From Thiothrix sp. (GTDB lineage: Bacteria; Pseudomonadota; Gammaproteobacteria; Thiotrichales; Thiotrichaceae), in NCBI GenBank assembly GCA_008015155.1, contig SSFA01000024.1, positions 122,290-186,289 on the forward strand: a stretch of DNA of 64,000 bases, read 5' to 3'. The notes below the pieces were generated by a model that was not told the origin of the DNA, ran no database searches, and worked only from the letters and a program-made list of their open reading frames with translations. Each line of letters starts with the position of its first letter. Position 1 is the first letter of the stretch. Position numbers and translations under genes: made by a program. This document shows, one piece after another, positions 8,500 through 19,847 of the stretch.

Positions 8500-9675
8500 T
8501 TATTTCAGTTGGTAAGTGGGATCAAGCAATTGAGTTAAGGTTTGGGAGGGAAGCGGAGCTGCTAAACTGGCAATCATGCTATATCGATCTAGCAAGCTCT
8601 GTGCAGTAATCCATGCTTTGCCTTCTGCCCAACCTTTGGGGCTGGGAGGTACAAATAAATTTTGCCCTAGCTTTTCCGACCACTTCACTAGCTCAGTGGT
8701 TGGGACTATGGGGATAGGCTGAGATACAGATAAGCCAACAATTAAATCAAGCGGTGACTTAGTTAAAATATTGAGGTTTTCTGAGGCCCAAAAAGCATCG
8801 CTAAGGAAAACATTTTCTAACAGGGTTTTAATTTCGTAGCCAGAATTTCGAAAGGCTGTAGCCCAGCTGCTAATGACCTTAGGGTCAGGCTTTTGCGTGC
8901 TTACAAAAGCAGACCAACATTGTTCAGCAATGTGCTCGGCAGTACGTGGATGTTTCAACAAGACGTCTAAGACTTCATCGCCATCGCGTACTGTTTGTCC
9001 AAGAAAGCTCGCACCACTATCATCATGGTGCTCGCTCTCCAAGACGAAAGTATTTTTATACCGATCTACCGCCCAGCCAGTGAATGCTTTAGCGGCTGCT
9101 TTAATATCACTTTCTTGGTAGTGTCCTGTACCTAGGGTAAATAGCTCGAGTAATTCACGGGCAAAGTTTTCGTTAGGTTGTTCTTTGTAATTCATCCCAG
9201 CATCTAAATAAATCAGCATAGCTGGATCGCGAGCAATCGCCCGTAACAGAGTACTAAAATTACCTAGGGCATGTTCGCGAATTAATTGATGTTGTTGCAG
9301 GATCAACTGCGGTTGATTGACCTTATTGATCGAAGTCGTAAAGTGGTTATGCCAAAACATTACCATCCGCTCCACGAGTGGGCTCGCAGTGGTAAGTAAA
9401 TGCTGCATCCACCACTGCTTAAGCAGCATCTTTTCTTGATTAAGCCGATCACGAGCTTGCCCTATAGCCCCGTTACTCAGCATACTTTCCCAGCTTCCCC
9501 AAGAAGAAAACTGTGGTATACCTTTGGGTTTATCCGTAGGAACCACTAACAATTCTTTAACAATTATGTCTGCGGGTTTGCTTTGGAGTGCTTGAAGCAG
9601 GAGATTATCTGCGCCAAAGCATGCACGTACTGCCAGATGTTTGGCATCTGGCAAATTTAATGTAGATGGGATCAT
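8500..9675 (-). CDS. DUF1800 family protein
   Basis: A 391-residue protein with the DUF1800 core: MVMFWHNHFTTS, a segment with YLDAGMNYKEQPNENFARELLELFTLG, AAKAFTGW and the C-terminal SPKGWAEGKAWI. It is shorter than many family members, which exceed 450 residues, and no signal peptide is clear at the N-terminus. The partner DUF1501 gene lies 9 bases downstream, so they form an operon. The biochemical role is undefined in the family. Export together with DUF1501 is an inference from context. Confidence 0.88.
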   Translation of the reverse strand: MIPSTLNLPDAKHLAVRACFGADNLLLQALQSKPADIIVKELLVVPTDKPKGIPQFSSWGSWESMLSNGAIGQARDRLNQEKMLLKQWWMQHLLTTASPLVERMVMFWHNHFTTSINKVNQPQLILQQHQLIREHALGNFSTLLRAIARDPAMLIYLDAGMNYKEQPNENFARELLELFTLGTGHYQESDIKAAAKAFTGWAVDRYKNTFVLESEHHDDSGASFLGQTVRDGDEVLDVLLKHPRTAEHIAEQCWSAFVSTQKPDPKVISSWATAFRNSGYEIKTLLENVFLSDAFWASENLNILTKSPLDLIVGLSVSQPIPIVPTTELVKWSEKLGQNLFVPPSPKGWAEGKAWITAQSLLDRYSMIASLAAPLPSQTLTQLLDPTYQLK

Positions 9676-10193
9676 TGTTTCGCAAGTCTGTTAAAGTCTA
9701 AATAGTGAACACTCACTGGACTTTTTGCCCTTAAGGAAGAGCCTGCTATTCTGTGATGCAGTGCTTGAGCGCGTTTATATAATAAAAATATTCTATTGTG
9801 AAGGGATGATGCTAAAAAATTGTATTAATTGATTTATTTATAACAAGTATGACTTAAAAAGTATTAATCTTATTAATGTCAAGTAGAGACTATTTCAAAA
9901 GCCAATATTTTTCAGTAATTTTAAATCGGTAAAATAAAAAAATTAATATAAACAAGAAGATAAATCGTTTTAGTTTTAAAGTTTATTAACATTAGACTTT
10001 TAGACTCCCCCAGAGCAAGCTCTAACGAGAGCCAAGCTAGACCCTGCTAGAGTCTAGCTAGCTTAGCCACAGAAAATACTTAAGGCTTAGAAGAATAGGG
10101 TTTTTTTATCTGAAAACCTGAAGCGCGCAGAGATGATAGGCAGTGGAGCCGCTAGTGTTTTACCTACAAACCCTAGCGGTGAGTCGGGCGCTT
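9676..10193. other. 518-bp AT-rich intergenic region
   Basis: No supported gene. The centre (about 9770-9990) is strongly AT-rich and probably holds the promoter of the DUF1800-DUF1501 operon read leftward. Two hairpins lie nearer the tryptophan operon. One pairs GCTAGAC at 10036-10042 with GTCTAGC at 10052-10058. The other is at 10149-10179 and is listed separately. Confidence 0.6.
10149..10179 (-). terminator. hairpin at the 3' end of the tryptophan operon (possible terminator)
   Basis: CCGCTAG at 10149-10155 pairs with CTAGCGG at 10173-10179. The stem continues after one mismatch as GTTT/AAAC around a 7-base loop. It begins 15 bases after the last stop codon of the operon. No T-run follows on the minus strand, so it may be a processed 3' end or an imperfect terminator. 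Confidence 0.4.
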
Positions 10194-10610
10194 TTACTCA
10201 GGAATAACCGCTGTAGCCTCAATCTCCACTTTGGCTCGATCTTCAATGAGGGCGACCACTTGTACCATCGCCATAGCCGGGAAGTGTGCTCCTAATACAC
10301 GCTTGTAAACACGGCCGATTTCACGCAGATTGGCCAGATATTCACGTTTGTCAGTGATATACCAAGTGAGGCGCACCAGATGTTCAGGCTTGGCCTTGGC
10401 TTCATGCAGGACTTCTACAATATTTTTTAAGGTCTGCTCAATTTGCTCAACAAAGTCATCCGTTTCAAATTCTTGTTGAGCATTCCAGCCAATATGTCCA
10501 CCTAGGAAGACTATGCGCCCCTTCGCTACCACGCCATTGGCATAACCAATCGCAGGCTTCCAATGTTTGGGATGTAAAAATTCATGCGTAGTTTCAAGCG
10601 TTTGATTCAT
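10194..10610 (-). CDS. Rid family (YjgF/YER057c/UK114) protein
   Basis: A 138-residue protein of the Rid family: GRIVFLGGHIGWNAQ at about residues 30-45, a conserved Arg in LVRLTWYITD, and PAMAMVQVVALIEDRAKVEIEATAVI at the C-terminus. Rid proteins hydrolyse reactive enamines/imines to ketones and ammonia. As the last gene of the anthranilate operon it may deaminate the 2-amino-5-oxocyclohexenyl product of the anthraniloyl-CoA monooxygenase or a later enamine, which would explain its location. That substrate is inferred only. It starts 21 bases after the tryptophan dioxygenase stop. Confidence 0.88.
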   Translation of the reverse strand: MNQTLETTHEFLHPKHWKPAIGYANGVVAKGRIVFLGGHIGWNAQQEFETDDFVEQIEQTLKNIVEVLHEAKAKPEHLVRLTWYITDKREYLANLREIGRVYKRVLGAHFPAMAMVQVVALIEDRAKVEIEATAVIPE

Positions 10611-10631
10611 CGTTTTATACCTTCGCGAAAC

Positions 10632-11471
10632 TTATAAAATAGTGCGTACATGCCAGAGTTCAGGGAATAGCTCGACTTCCAACATCCGCCGCAAATAGGA
10701 GACGCCACCTGTCCCACCTGTCCCGCGTTTGAAGCCAATAACCCGTTCTACGGTGGTGACATGATTGAAACGCCAGCGCCGGAAATAGTCTTCAAAATCG
10801 ACTAGTTTTTCAGCGAGTTGATATAAGTCCCAATAGTGCTCAGTGTTTTGATAGACCACTTTCCACGCTTGCATGACGGTCTCATTAGCTTGATGGGGTA
10901 AGCGTAAATTGCGCCCGAGCACTTCTTGCGGGATCGGCAGACCTGCCTCGGCGACTAAACGCAAAGCTTCATCATACAGGCTGGGCTGCGCTAGTTCATT
11001 TTCTAGGAGCTGCAAAGTCGCAGGATAGTGCGCGTGAGGGCGTAACATAGCTTCATTTCGATTACCCAGAATATATTCAATCTGTCGATATTGATGCGAT
11101 TGAAAGCCCGAACTTTGCCCAAGCTGCTCGCGGAATTGAGTGTATTCGCTCGGCGTCATGGTGCGTAATACGTCCCAAGCATTATTCAGCTGTTCAAAAA
11201 TCCGCGCTACCCGCGCAAGCATTTTGAAAGCATTTGGCAAGCGTCCATCGCGTAAAGCTTGGCGAGCGGCGATGAGCTCATGCACAGCTAGCCGCATCCA
11301 TAATTCTGAGGTCTGATGCTGAATAATAAATAGCATCTCATCATGCTTATCAGTTAAGGGCTGTTGCGCATTAAGGAGCGTGTCGATCTGTAAATAATCG
11401 CCATAGGACATGCGTCCATCAAAAGACATCTGCGCCCCTTCACGCTCTGGATTGTAAGGTGTATTACTCAT
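10632..11471 (-). CDS. kynA: tryptophan 2,3-dioxygenase
   Basis: A 279-residue haem enzyme of the usual bacterial length. Family motifs are [22 protein letters not shown] (H52, distal pocket), [13 protein letters not shown], and [17 protein letters not shown] with the proximal haem ligand expected at H237, followed by the Gly-rich GTGGTGG substrate loop. It opens the indole ring of L-tryptophan to N-formylkynurenine, the first step of the pathway encoded here. It starts inside the last codon of the ligase-kynureninase fusion gene (ATGA overlap), so it is translationally coupled. Confidence 0.96.
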   Translation of the reverse strand: MSNTPYNPEREGAQMSFDGRMSYGDYLQIDTLLNAQQPLTDKHDEMLFIIQHQTSELWMRLAVHELIAARQALRDGRLPNAFKMLARVARIFEQLNNAWDVLRTMTPSEYTQFREQLGQSSGFQSHQYRQIEYILGNRNEAMLRPHAHYPATLQLLENELAQPSLYDEALRLVAEAGLPIPQEVLGRNLRLPHQANETVMQAWKVVYQNTEHYWDLYQLAEKLVDFEDYFRRWRFNHVTTVERVIGFKRGTGGTGGVSYLRRMLEVELFPELWHVRTIL

Positions 11472-14290
11472 GTTACCGCTGCCTTTTGCTGATATTCTGA
11501 CTTATCCCATAAGCGCTCATTCATGACTTTAGCTAAGATTTCAGCCGCTTGTTTGACATCAGTTTCGTCAATATAAAGCGGGGTAAAGCCAAAGCGAATC
11601 GAATCAGGCGCACGGAAGTCACCAATGACGCCCTGTGCAATCAGCGCTTGCATGACTGCATAACCTTGTTCACAACGGAAAGATACTTGTGAACCACGCT
11701 CTTCTGGATTACGTGGGCTAGCTAGCGTGAGCATGGGGCATTTTTCTTCCACTAGCTTGATAAATAGCTCACTCAGGGTGATCGACTTGCCACGCACTTC
11801 AGGCATAGTGACTTCATCCCAGACATCCAAAGCGGCTTCTAAAGCAGATAGTGCCAATACAGGAGGTGTGCCTACGCGCATCCGTTGAATACCTGCTGCT
11901 GGCTGATAATTCAGATCAAAGGCAAACGGTGTTGCATGTCCCATCCAACCCGATAAAGCTGGTAAAGCGATATTCGCATGCTGAGGTGCAATATAAATAA
12001 AAGCAGGTGAGCCGGGGCCACCATTCAAGTATTTATAAGTGCAGCCAACTGCAAAATCAGCCTGAGTAGCCGTTAAATCGATTGGCACTGCACCCGCAGA
12101 ATGCGCTAAATCCCAAATCGTAATAATCCCATGCTCGTGCGCTTTAGCGGTTAAGCGCTGCATATCATGCATGCGTCCGCTACGATAATCGACCTGTGTG
12201 AGCATCAATACGGCAACGCTATCATCCAGCAGCGCTTCAACGCTTTCTGGTTCTGGTGTCTTAAGCACATGACCTTGACCAAGCGATTTTAGTAAACCTT
12301 CAGCCATATACAGATCGGTAGGGAAGTTACCACTATCCGACAAAACCACTTTACGTGTTGGGTTCAAGGCGAGGGCTGCAGCCAAAGCTTGATAGACTTT
12401 GATCGATAAAGTATCGCCCATCACAATGCTGTCATCAGCTGCACCTAAAAGCTTAGCAATCCGATTGCCCACTCGACGGGGTTGGTCAAACCAACCGGCG
12501 GTATTCCAGCCACGAATCAGTTGCTCGCCCCACTCGCGTTCAACTACTTTATCCAAATGGGCTTTTACACTGGTAGGCAAAGGCCCTAAAGAATTGCCAT
12601 CGAGATAAATGATGCCCGCTGGCAATTTGAAATAGGTTTTAGTTTTTACAAAATCTGAACTGATTGCAGCTTGTTGTGGACGTAATTTAAAGCGTTGAAT
12701 CTTGCCGGTAGCCGTTTTAGGTAAGGCCGCCGTGAACACAATTGAACGTGGGTATTTATAGGGCGCGATGGTTTGCTTTACATAGTCTTGAAGGAGTTTG
12801 CTGGTATTAGCATCAGGTGCGACATTTGCCTCCAAGACCACATGAGCTTGCACAATAAAGCCGCGATCTACATCCGGTGCACCGACGACTGCGCACTCCA
12901 CCACATAAGGATGCGCGAGGAGCGCGGCTTCTACTTCAGGTCCTGCAATATTGTAGCCGGAGGAGACAATCATATCGTCATTGCGTGCAGCAAAATGGAA
13001 GAAGCCTTGCTCGTCTTGAATGAAGGTATCCCCCGTCACATTCCAACCAGCTTTGACATAGTTGGCTTGACGCTTATCCGCTAAATAGCGACAACCTGTA
13101 GGGCCACGCACTGCCAAATGCCCAGGCTCACCACGCGGCAGCTCCTGCATATTGTGATCCACGATTTTGGCTTCATAACCCGTCACAGGATAGCCGGTAG
13201 AACCTGCTTGCGCGGAATCAAAGCGATTGCTAATGAAAATATGTAGCATTTCTGTAGAGCCAATCCCATCTAACATGGGTTTACCCGTTTTAGCTTGCCA
13301 TTCTTCAAAAACCGGGGCGGGTAGCGTTTCACCGGCAGAAACCGCACAACGCAAAGACGATAAATCAGCACCTTGATCCATCGCACGCATCATTGCCCGA
13401 TACGCAGTCGGTGAGGTGAAGCAGATAGTAGCTTTGTAAGTTTCGATAATATTAATCATATTCGGCGGTGAAGCCGTTTCGAGTAAAGTAGCGGTTGCGC
13501 CAAAACGTAGTGGGAAAACCGCTAAGCCACCTAGGCCAAAGGTAAAAGCTAAGGGTGGAGAACCGACGAAAATATCGTTGGGGCTTACCCCCAAGACTTC
13601 TTTAGCATAGCCATCAGCAATGATCAGCAGATCACGATGAAAGTGCATGGTGGCTTTAGGATCACCGGTAGTGCCGGAGGTGAAGCCAAGCAAGGCGACA
13701 TCATCACGTCCAGTCTTAACTGCTGCAAAGGTATCCGGTTTGGTGAGTGCCGCCCGATCAAGCTCAGCATCGTGATGAGCTGTGCCATCAAAGCCAACTA
13801 CATATTTTAAATAATCACTGGTTTTAGCGCATTCGATCAGTTCATCCATCAAGCGCGTGTCGCAAAGAGCATGGGTGATTTGCGCTTTATCAATAATTTT
13901 CTTGAGTTCGCCAGCTCGCAGCATGGGCATGGTATTGACGACCACAGCACCGGCTTTAGTCGCAGCCAACCAGCAGGCAACTAAAGCGGGGTTATTGGCT
14001 GAACGAATCAGAATCCGATTACCAGGTTTGACACCTAGATCATCCACCAACACATTAGCAAGTTTATTCGTCCACGCAGCGAGTTCTTTATAGCTACGTT
14101 GGCGATCATTACCAATCAGCGCAATATGCTCGCCAAAGCCCTGTTCAACCATTTTATCCGTCAGTTCTACACCGATATTCAAATAATCCGGATATTGAAA
14201 TTGATCAAGTAAAAAGGCAGGTTGCTGATCTTCAGGCGGCAAATTGTCGCGAGTAAAGCTGTCTATATGGCCTGTCGGTCCGAGCATCAC
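11468..14290 (-). CDS. fused 2-aminobenzoate-CoA ligase / kynureninase
   Basis: A 940-residue protein with two complete enzyme modules. Residues 1-535 are an AMP-forming ligase of the benzoate/2-aminobenzoate-CoA type: A3 loop [11 protein letters not shown] at 202-212, GIGSTEM at 343-349, the GWNVTGD region at 415-421 and the catalytic Lys530 in PKTATGK. Residues ~552-930 are a PLP-dependent kynureninase: [10 protein letters not shown] at 563-572, DLAHSAGA at 727-734, and the PLP lysine K753 in TYKYLNGG. The seam (about 12,610-12,680) has no stop or frameshift. Kynureninase yields anthranilate and the ligase would turn it into anthraniloyl-CoA, so consecutive steps are joined in one chain. 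The gene overlaps the acyl-CoA dehydrogenase upstream and tryptophan dioxygenase downstream by 4 bases each. Confidence 0.93.
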   Translation of the reverse strand: MMLGPTGHIDSFTRDNLPPEDQQPAFLLDQFQYPDYLNIGVELTDKMVEQGFGEHIALIGNDRQRSYKELAAWTNKLANVLVDDLGVKPGNRILIRSANNPALVACWLAATKAGAVVVNTMPMLRAGELKKIIDKAQITHALCDTRLMDELIECAKTSDYLKYVVGFDGTAHHDAELDRAALTKPDTFAAVKTGRDDVALLGFTSGTTGDPKATMHFHRDLLIIADGYAKEVLGVSPNDIFVGSPPLAFTFGLGGLAVFPLRFGATATLLETASPPNMINIIETYKATICFTSPTAYRAMMRAMDQGADLSSLRCAVSAGETLPAPVFEEWQAKTGKPMLDGIGSTEMLHIFISNRFDSAQAGSTGYPVTGYEAKIVDHNMQELPRGEPGHLAVRGPTGCRYLADKRQANYVKAGWNVTGDTFIQDEQGFFHFAARNDDMIVSSGYNIAGPEVEAALLAHPYVVECAVVGAPDVDRGFIVQAHVVLEANVAPDANTSKLLQDYVKQTIAPYKYPRSIVFTAALPKTATGKIQRFKLRPQQAAISSDFVKTKTYFKLPAGIIYLDGNSLGPLPTSVKAHLDKVVEREWGEQLIRGWNTAGWFDQPRRVGNRIAKLLGAADDSIVMGDTLSIKVYQALAAALALNPTRKVVLSDSGNFPTDLYMAEGLLKSLGQGHVLKTPEPESVEALLDDSVAVLMLTQVDYRSGRMHDMQRLTAKAHEHGIITIWDLAHSAGAVPIDLTATQADFAVGCTYKYLNGGPGSPAFIYIAPQHANIALPALSGWMGHATPFAFDLNYQPAAGIQRMRVGTPPVLALSALEAALDVWDEVTMPEVRGKSITLSELFIKLVEEKCPMLTLASPRNPEERGSQVSFRCEQGYAVMQALIAQGVIGDFRAPDSIRFGFTPLYIDETDVKQAAEILAKVMNERLWDKSEYQQKAAVT

Positions 14291-15453
14291 GATTCTCCTT
14301 GCTCAAAATTAAGCAATGTTTGGCGAGCTATGACTGTTTTCTGTACATCTGATGCACCTTCATAAATCCGTAGGGCACGAATTTCTCGATAAAGGCTCTC
14401 AACAATGCTGCCTTTGCGCACGCCATCGCCACCATGTAATTGCACAGCCATATCAATCACTTGCTGGGCAGTTTCGGTGGCAAATAACTTAGCCATGGCG
14501 GCTTCACGGGTAACGCGAGCGGCACCTTGATCTTTAGTCCAAGCCGCGCGATAAATTAATAAAGCGGCTGCATCAATATTCACAGCCATATCAGCGATAT
14601 GTCCTTGCACCATCTGTAGATCAAACAAAGGTGCACCGAATAATTGCCGCTGTTGGCTCCGCGCTAAGGTTTCATCCAAGGCGCGCCGTGCAAAACCTAA
14701 AGCAGCAGCACCAACGGTGGAACGAAACACATCAAGTACCGACATAGCGATCTTAAAACCATCACCACGCTTGCCAATCAAACTCGTTGCTGGTAAACGA
14801 ATCTGATTGAAGCGCAAGCGTGCTAATGGGTGAGGAGCAACAGTTTCAATCCGTTCAACTATCTCTAGCCCTTCGCTATCAGCGGGCAAGATAAAAGCAG
14901 AAATTCCACGCGCTCCGGCTGCTTGCTCAGGGCTTTCACTGCGCGCAAATACCACATAAACATCAGCTATGCCGCCATTGGAGATATAAGTTTTTTCCCC
15001 ATTTAGGATGAAATCGCTGCCATCCCAGTGTGCGCTGGTGCTCATACTGGCTACATCTGATCCCGAAGCTGGTTCGGTGAGGGCAAAGCCAGCGATCGCT
15101 TCACCCTTACGGGTTTTATCGAGCCATTGCTGTTGTTCAGGAGTGCCAAACAGGCTGAGCGCGCCCATGCCCAAGCCTTGCATGGCAAAGGAAAAGTCAG
15201 CTAAGCCATCATAGCGTGCGAGGGTTTCACGAATCAGACACAGGGTACGCACGTCAATGCTTTCGCCTATTTTCGCGGCGGTGTATTCTAAAAAGCCCGC
15301 AGCACCCAGACTTTGCACTAAAGCTTGGCAGGCAGCATCTGTATTGTGGTGGTCTGCGGGCAAAAACTGTTGGCACCAAGCTTCTAAGCGAGTCGCTAGT
15401 TCTCGATGCTTAGCTTCAAAAAAAGGCCAGTGTAGGAAGCTCTGATCAGCCAT
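14287..15453 (-). CDS. acyl-CoA dehydrogenase family protein
   Basis: A 388-residue flavoprotein with the acyl-CoA dehydrogenase signatures [17 protein letters not shown] (FAD/substrate binding), [20 protein letters not shown], and the C-terminal [10 protein letters not shown] and [16 protein letters not shown], where the catalytic Glu is expected in the IYEGASD motif. In this operon it should dehydrogenate a non-aromatic CoA thioester formed after anthraniloyl-CoA monooxygenase/reductase action. Its ATG directly abuts the stop of the enoyl-CoA hydratase gene and its end overlaps the ligase-kynureninase gene by 4 bases. Confidence 0.93.
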   Translation of the reverse strand: MADQSFLHWPFFEAKHRELATRLEAWCQQFLPADHHNTDAACQALVQSLGAAGFLEYTAAKIGESIDVRTLCLIRETLARYDGLADFSFAMQGLGMGALSLFGTPEQQQWLDKTRKGEAIAGFALTEPASGSDVASMSTSAHWDGSDFILNGEKTYISNGGIADVYVVFARSESPEQAAGARGISAFILPADSEGLEIVERIETVAPHPLARLRFNQIRLPATSLIGKRGDGFKIAMSVLDVFRSTVGAAALGFARRALDETLARSQQRQLFGAPLFDLQMVQGHIADMAVNIDAAALLIYRAAWTKDQGAARVTREAAMAKLFATETAQQVIDMAVQLHGGDGVRKGSIVESLYREIRALRIYEGASDVQKTVIARQTLLNFEQGES

Positions 15454-16266
15454 TTAGTTACCCTCAAAAACTGGCTTAGCTTTATTCACAAAGGCATGAT
15501 AAGCACGCTCAAAATCTTGAGTTTGCATACAAATCGCTTGGGCTTGAGCTTCGGCTTCAATCGCTTGCTCGGGTGACATATTCCACTCATGTGTGAGTTG
15601 TGTTTTGGTAATGCCATTCGCGAAAGTTGGGCCAGCAGCGATCCGTTGGGCTAATGCTAAGGCTTGAGCTTCCACCTCAATCGCGGGGTGGAGTGCATTA
15701 AAGAAACCCCATTGATAACCCTCTTCAGCACTCATCATCCGTCCGGTATAGAGCAAATCAGCGGCCCGACCTTGGCCGATAATTCGTGGCAGAATCGCAC
15801 AAGCCCCCATATCACAACCCGCTAAACCCACCCGAGTAAACAAAAATCCCGTTTTTGTTTCAGGTGTACCTAAGCGTAGATCAGAAGCCATTGCAATAAT
15901 CGCACCTGCGCCCACACAAATACCTTCTACAGAGGCGATGATGGGTTTATGACAATGCAACATGGCTTTCACTAAGTCGCCGGTCATACGGGTGAAAGCT
16001 AGTAGGCCTTTCATATCCATCTGCACGAGTGGGCCAATAATTTCATGCACATCACCCCCCGAACAGAAGTTGCCACCGTTGGAGGCAAATACCACCGCAT
16101 CCACATCGTCCGCATAAGCCAGCGCACGGAAAGTATCACGTAATTCGGCGTAGCTCTCGAAGGTGAGTGGGTTTTTGCGTTCAGGTCGATCTAAGCGAAT
16201 GATCGCTACTCGATCTTGCATCTGCCAACGAAAATATTTAGGTTCAAGCGAGGCCAGGTTCGTCAT
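15454..16266 (-). CDS. enoyl-CoA hydratase/isomerase family protein
   Basis: A 270-residue crotonase-fold protein: the oxyanion-hole segments [19 protein letters not shown] and [22 protein letters not shown] are clear, and [17 protein letters not shown] follows. The family hydrates or isomerises enoyl-CoA esters. Here it probably works in the beta-oxidation-like part of anthranilate breakdown, possibly in ring opening. The start at 16266 is chosen because AAGGAGA lies 7 bases upstream; a seven-residue longer reading frame exists. It overlaps the end of the MarR gene by 23 bases. Confidence 0.9.
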   Translation of the reverse strand: MTNLASLEPKYFRWQMQDRVAIIRLDRPERKNPLTFESYAELRDTFRALAYADDVDAVVFASNGGNFCSGGDVHEIIGPLVQMDMKGLLAFTRMTGDLVKAMLHCHKPIIASVEGICVGAGAIIAMASDLRLGTPETKTGFLFTRVGLAGCDMGACAILPRIIGQGRAADLLYTGRMMSAEEGYQWGFFNALHPAIEVEAQALALAQRIAAGPTFANGITKTQLTHEWNMSPEQAIEAEAQAQAICMQTQDFERAYHAFVNKAKPVFEGN

Positions 16267-16714
16267 GGGGACTCTCCTTGTGTGCATGTGCTTTTAAGAG
16301 GTTGAGCAATTGCTCAATCTCTTCTGAATTAAAATCTGCGAATAATGCATTTACTTTGGCTTCATGGGCTTTAGCCATGACAGTAAATTGCTGTTGACCC
16401 TGCTCAGTTAAAGATACCCTCAGGCTACGACGATCATTCGCTTGCTGCTCGCGTATTGCCATACCATCCTGTACTAAGCGATCGACTACTGTGGTCACAT
16501 TGCCATTCGAGACTAAGAGATAGCGTGATAGCTCGGTCATGGTTAAGCCGTTTGGCGCTCGATACAAAGCCGCCATCACATCAAAACGCGGTAAAGTCGT
16601 ATCATGCTCTAGGCGCAGGAATTCTCTTAGCTCAGATTCCGTGCTGCGCGTAGTACGCAAAAGTTGTATCCATAAGCGTAAGCGCTGCTTGGAGCTAGAA
16701 TCGTCCTTATTCAT
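16244..16714 (-). CDS. MarR family transcriptional regulator of the tryptophan/anthranilate cluster
   Basis: A 156-residue winged-helix regulator. The MarR core reads [42 protein letters not shown] (recognition helix) and the wing [20 protein letters not shown]. It is embedded in the operon between the SDR and enoyl-CoA hydratase genes and overlaps both (4 and 23 bases). MarR proteins in aromatic clusters commonly sense a CoA thioester or the aromatic acid, and anthraniloyl-CoA or anthranilate is a reasonable guess. The likely operator is the palindrome at 19795-19810 between the two divergent transcription units. Confidence 0.88.
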   Translation of the reverse strand: MNKDDSSSKQRLRLWIQLLRTTRSTESELREFLRLEHDTTLPRFDVMAALYRAPNGLTMTELSRYLLVSNGNVTTVVDRLVQDGMAIREQQANDRRSLRVSLTEQGQQQFTVMAKAHEAKVNALFADFNSEEIEQLLNLLKAHAHKESPHDEPGLA

Positions 16715-17466
16715 ACCTCTCCTCCAGCAATCGCCAGTGCTTGCCCATTAATACCTTCAGAGCCTGCAGTACATAGCCATAAAGCTGCACTCGCCACCTC
16801 CGAAGCTTGAATTAAGCGTTGTTGTGGATTGGTGGCTGCTAAAGCGGCAAGCGCTTGTTCGCGGCTCCGTCCCGTTTTTTGCATAATATTCGCGACACTG
16901 CGCTCGGTCATTTCTGTATCTAGAAAGCCAGGGCAGAGCGCATTCACGGTAATACCTTTGGTTGCCACTTCCAAAGCTAAGGAGCGCACCAAGCCAATAA
17001 CCCCATGCTTAGCCGCTGCATAAGGTGCTACATAGGCATAACCCTTCAAACCTGCAGTGGACGCAACTACGATCAAACGCCCCCAAGGCCGTCCTTGCAT
17101 TTGCTTCAGTCCTTCCCGCAAGGTCAAAAACACACCGGTTAGATTCACCGCTAGCATATTTTGCCAAGCCGCTAAGGAGGTTTTGCTCAAGGGTGCTGAT
17201 TCTGCGGCCCCTGCATTTGCAATCACAATATCAATAGCACCAGACTGCGCGAATAAGGCTTGAATACTAGCTTCATCGGTGACATCAGCCGCAATACCAC
17301 GAATCGCTGTATGTTCAGCAGCTATTTTCTCCAAAGCTGCTAAGCGTCGCCCTGCAATAATGACTTCAGCCCCTGCTTGAGCAAAGGCTAAAGCCATTTG
17401 CGCACCTACGCCAGAGCCGCCTCCAGTGATCAATACACGTTTACCCACTAAGCTTGGAGTGCTCAT
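16711..17466 (-). CDS. short-chain dehydrogenase/reductase (probable 3-hydroxyacyl-CoA dehydrogenase)
   Basis: A 251-residue classical SDR. The cofactor loop TGGGSGVG is at about residues 14-21, NAGA near 83, and the catalytic Ser...Tyr-x3-Lys is seen in [20 protein letters not shown]. The Asp/Arg pattern after strand 2 (AGRR) does not settle NAD versus NADP. From the operon it is likely to oxidise a hydroxyl or reduce the keto group of the alicyclic CoA ester made from anthraniloyl-CoA. It overlaps the monooxygenase and MarR genes by 4 bases each. Confidence 0.9.
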   Translation of the reverse strand: MSTPSLVGKRVLITGGGSGVGAQMALAFAQAGAEVIIAGRRLAALEKIAAEHTAIRGIAADVTDEASIQALFAQSGAIDIVIANAGAAESAPLSKTSLAAWQNMLAVNLTGVFLTLREGLKQMQGRPWGRLIVVASTAGLKGYAYVAPYAAAKHGVIGLVRSLALEVATKGITVNALCPGFLDTEMTERSVANIMQKTGRSREQALAALAATNPQQRLIQASEVASAALWLCTAGSEGINGQALAIAGGEV

Positions 17467-19748
17467 GCGTGAATCGTATCCTTAGGCCGATCTTTAATGC
17501 GGATTAATTGATCACGACCACCGCGATATGGATCCGGCCATTTCTCTTCGTTGTCATTAATTTGTATAGCAGCGTGCAAAGTCCAATAAGGATCGGCTAA
17601 ATGCGGCCGCGCTAAGCAAACTAAGTCGGCACGACCTGCCATCAAAATTGAATTCACATGATCAGGCTCGTAGATATTACCCACCGTCATGGTTTTAATG
17701 CCGGTATCATTGCGAATGCGATCAGAGAAAGGTGTTTGGAACATACGTCCATAAACTGGCTTCTCTTCTTTAGCCACTTGACCTGCCGATACGTCGATAA
17801 TATCCGCACCTGCTGCATGGAAGAGCCGAGCAATCTCGACCGCATCCTCAGGGGTAATACCAGACTCACCCACCCAATCATTCGCCGAAATCCGCACCGA
17901 CATCGGTTTATTTTCTGGCCAGACGGCACGCATGGCAGCAAAGACTTCAAGCGGATAGCGCATGCGATTCTCTAAACTACCACCGTATTCGTCCGTGCGA
18001 GTATTGGTCATGGGCGAAATAAAGGAAGAGAGCAGATAACCATGTGCTGCATGCAATTCGATCATATCGAACCCAGCGCGCTCCGCCATCTGTGCGGCGG
18101 CTACGAATTGAGCGCGCACTTCATCCATATCCGCTCGATCCATAGCTTTAGGCACTTGGTTTTCGGGAGTTAAGGCAATCGCTGAGGCGGAAATCAATGG
18201 CCAATTCCCAGAATCTAAAGGGGCATCGATCTTTTCCCAACCGAGTTTAGTAGAGCCTTTGCGCCCAGAATGACCGATTTGGCAACAGATTTTGGCATCC
18301 GTTTCTTGATGCACGAAATTGACTAAACGCTTCCAAGCCGCTTCATGTTCAGGCGCATATAAGCCAGGGCAGCCTAGCGTAATACGTCCAGTGGGACTCA
18401 CACAGGTCATTTCGGTATAGACTAAACCAGCGCCACCTTTGGCACGCTCTGCATAGTGCACAAAATGCCAATCGGTTGGGCAGCCATCCACAGCCTTGTA
18501 CTGTGCCATCGGTGAAACCACCACGCGGTTTTTAAGCTGCATATCGCGTAGTTGAAAGGGAGCAAACATCGGTGCACGCTTGGAGCCGGGATTGCCTGCT
18601 TGGGTTTGGAACCAGCGCTCGGCAGTTTCTACCCAGTTAGGGTCGCGTAAACGCAAGTTTTCATGACTAATCCGCTGAGAGCGAGTGAGCAGGGAATAGT
18701 TGAATTGCACCGGATCTAGATCGAGATAGCGCTCAACTTGCTCAAACCATTCCATCGAGTTACGAGCAGCAGATTGTAAGCGTAAAACCTCCAAGCGGCG
18801 CTCTTCTTGATAGCGCTCAAAGGCTTTTTCCATATTAGGTTCGCTGTGTAACAAGCTCGCTAAAGCAATAGCAGACTCAATCCCTAATTTACTGCCCGAG
18901 CCAATTGAAAAGTGTGCTGTTGCTGAGGCATCACCTAAAAGCACAATATTTTTATAATGCCATTTTTCACACAGAACGCGCGGGAAGTTTAACCAGGCTG
19001 AGCCGCGTAAATGCCGTGCATTACTAATGAGGCTATGGCCATCTAGATAGTTTTTAAAGATACGTTCACAGGTGGCAATACTTTTGTCTTGAGTCATCTC
19101 CCCAAAGCCGAATTTGTTCCACGTATCCTCTCTACATTCGACAATGAAAGTGGCCGTGTCGGCATCAAACTGATAAGCATGTGCCCAAACCCAGCCGTGT
19201 TCAGTGTTCTCGAAAATAAAAGTGAAGGCATCATCGAATTTTTGATGCGTACCCAGCCAAACAAATTTGCACAGGCGTAGATCAATATTTGGCTTGAATT
19301 GATCGGCTAAAGCAGTACGTGTTTTGGAATTTAAGCCATCCGAAGCTACCACTAGATCATATTCATGCATGTAATGATCAGCGCTTTCGGCCTCAGAGGA
19401 AAAATTGATTTTAACGCCTAGCTGCAGTGCGCGAGCTTGTAAATCGAGGAGAAATTGTTTGCGCCCAATGCCACAGAAACCATGCCCAGACGATACGGTT
19501 CTGACACCGCCATGATACACCGCAATATCATCCCAATAGGCGAAGTGGGAACGGATAACTTCCTCACTCACTGGATCATTAGCGCGCAGATTGTCAAGCG
19601 TTTCATCGGAGAGCACCACACCCCAACCGAAAGTATCATCCGACTTATTCCGTTCAAGCACGGTAATATCGTGGGAAGCATCCCGAATCTTCATACTAAT
19701 GGCAAAATATAAACCGGACGGCCCGCCACCAAGAACTAGAATCTTCAT
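17463..19748 (-). CDS. anthraniloyl-CoA (2-aminobenzoyl-CoA) monooxygenase/reductase
   Basis: A 761-residue two-module flavoenzyme. The N-terminal half is an aromatic hydroxylase-like FAD domain: GGGPSG at residues 7-12 and the GD motif [15 protein letters not shown] at 271-285. The C-terminal half from about residue 393 is an Old Yellow Enzyme FMN barrel: [25 protein letters not shown] with His566/His569, and EYGGSLENR. This arrangement is that of the Azoarcus evansii enzyme, which hydroxylates and then reduces anthraniloyl-CoA to 2-amino-5-oxocyclohex-1-ene-carbonyl-CoA. The start at 19748 (MKILVLGGG) has a GGAG site. The open frame runs 69 codons further upstream but that stretch is AT-rich promoter DNA. 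First gene of the eight-gene operon. Confidence 0.95.
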   Translation of the reverse strand: MKILVLGGGPSGLYFAISMKIRDASHDITVLERNKSDDTFGWGVVLSDETLDNLRANDPVSEEVIRSHFAYWDDIAVYHGGVRTVSSGHGFCGIGRKQFLLDLQARALQLGVKINFSSEAESADHYMHEYDLVVASDGLNSKTRTALADQFKPNIDLRLCKFVWLGTHQKFDDAFTFIFENTEHGWVWAHAYQFDADTATFIVECREDTWNKFGFGEMTQDKSIATCERIFKNYLDGHSLISNARHLRGSAWLNFPRVLCEKWHYKNIVLLGDASATAHFSIGSGSKLGIESAIALASLLHSEPNMEKAFERYQEERRLEVLRLQSAARNSMEWFEQVERYLDLDPVQFNYSLLTRSQRISHENLRLRDPNWVETAERWFQTQAGNPGSKRAPMFAPFQLRDMQLKNRVVVSPMAQYKAVDGCPTDWHFVHYAERAKGGAGLVYTEMTCVSPTGRITLGCPGLYAPEHEAAWKRLVNFVHQETDAKICCQIGHSGRKGSTKLGWEKIDAPLDSGNWPLISASAIALTPENQVPKAMDRADMDEVRAQFVAAAQMAERAGFDMIELHAAHGYLLSSFISPMTNTRTDEYGGSLENRMRYPLEVFAAMRAVWPENKPMSVRISANDWVGESGITPEDAVEIARLFHAAGADIIDVSAGQVAKEEKPVYGRMFQTPFSDRIRNDTGIKTMTVGNIYEPDHVNSILMAGRADLVCLARPHLADPYWTLHAAIQINDNEEKWPDPYRGGRDQLIRIKDRPKDTIHA

Positions 19749-19794
19749 CGCTCCAACCTCTTTTACAAGCTGATAACTATCATCTTGGCACTGA

Positions 19795-19810
19795 TTGAAT
19801 TTAATTTCAA
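19795..19810. promoter_or_regulatory. candidate MarR operator
   Basis: The 16-bp sequence TTGAATTTAATTTCAA is palindromic except for one base pair. It lies in the 175-bp gap between the monooxygenase operon and the divergent formamidase gene, 47 bases before the monooxygenase ATG. Length and TTGAA/TTCAA ends fit MarR-family operators, and a MarR gene is in the operon. Confidence 0.55.
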
Positions 19811-19847
19811 GTTTAAAATATTTATATTTAAAATAAAACTCTAAGCC

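Noticed and set aside
10036..10058. Inverted repeat GCTAGAC/GTCTAGC in the 9.7-10.2 kb gap
   Set aside because: Short with a 9-base loop and no T-run; no function can be claimed.
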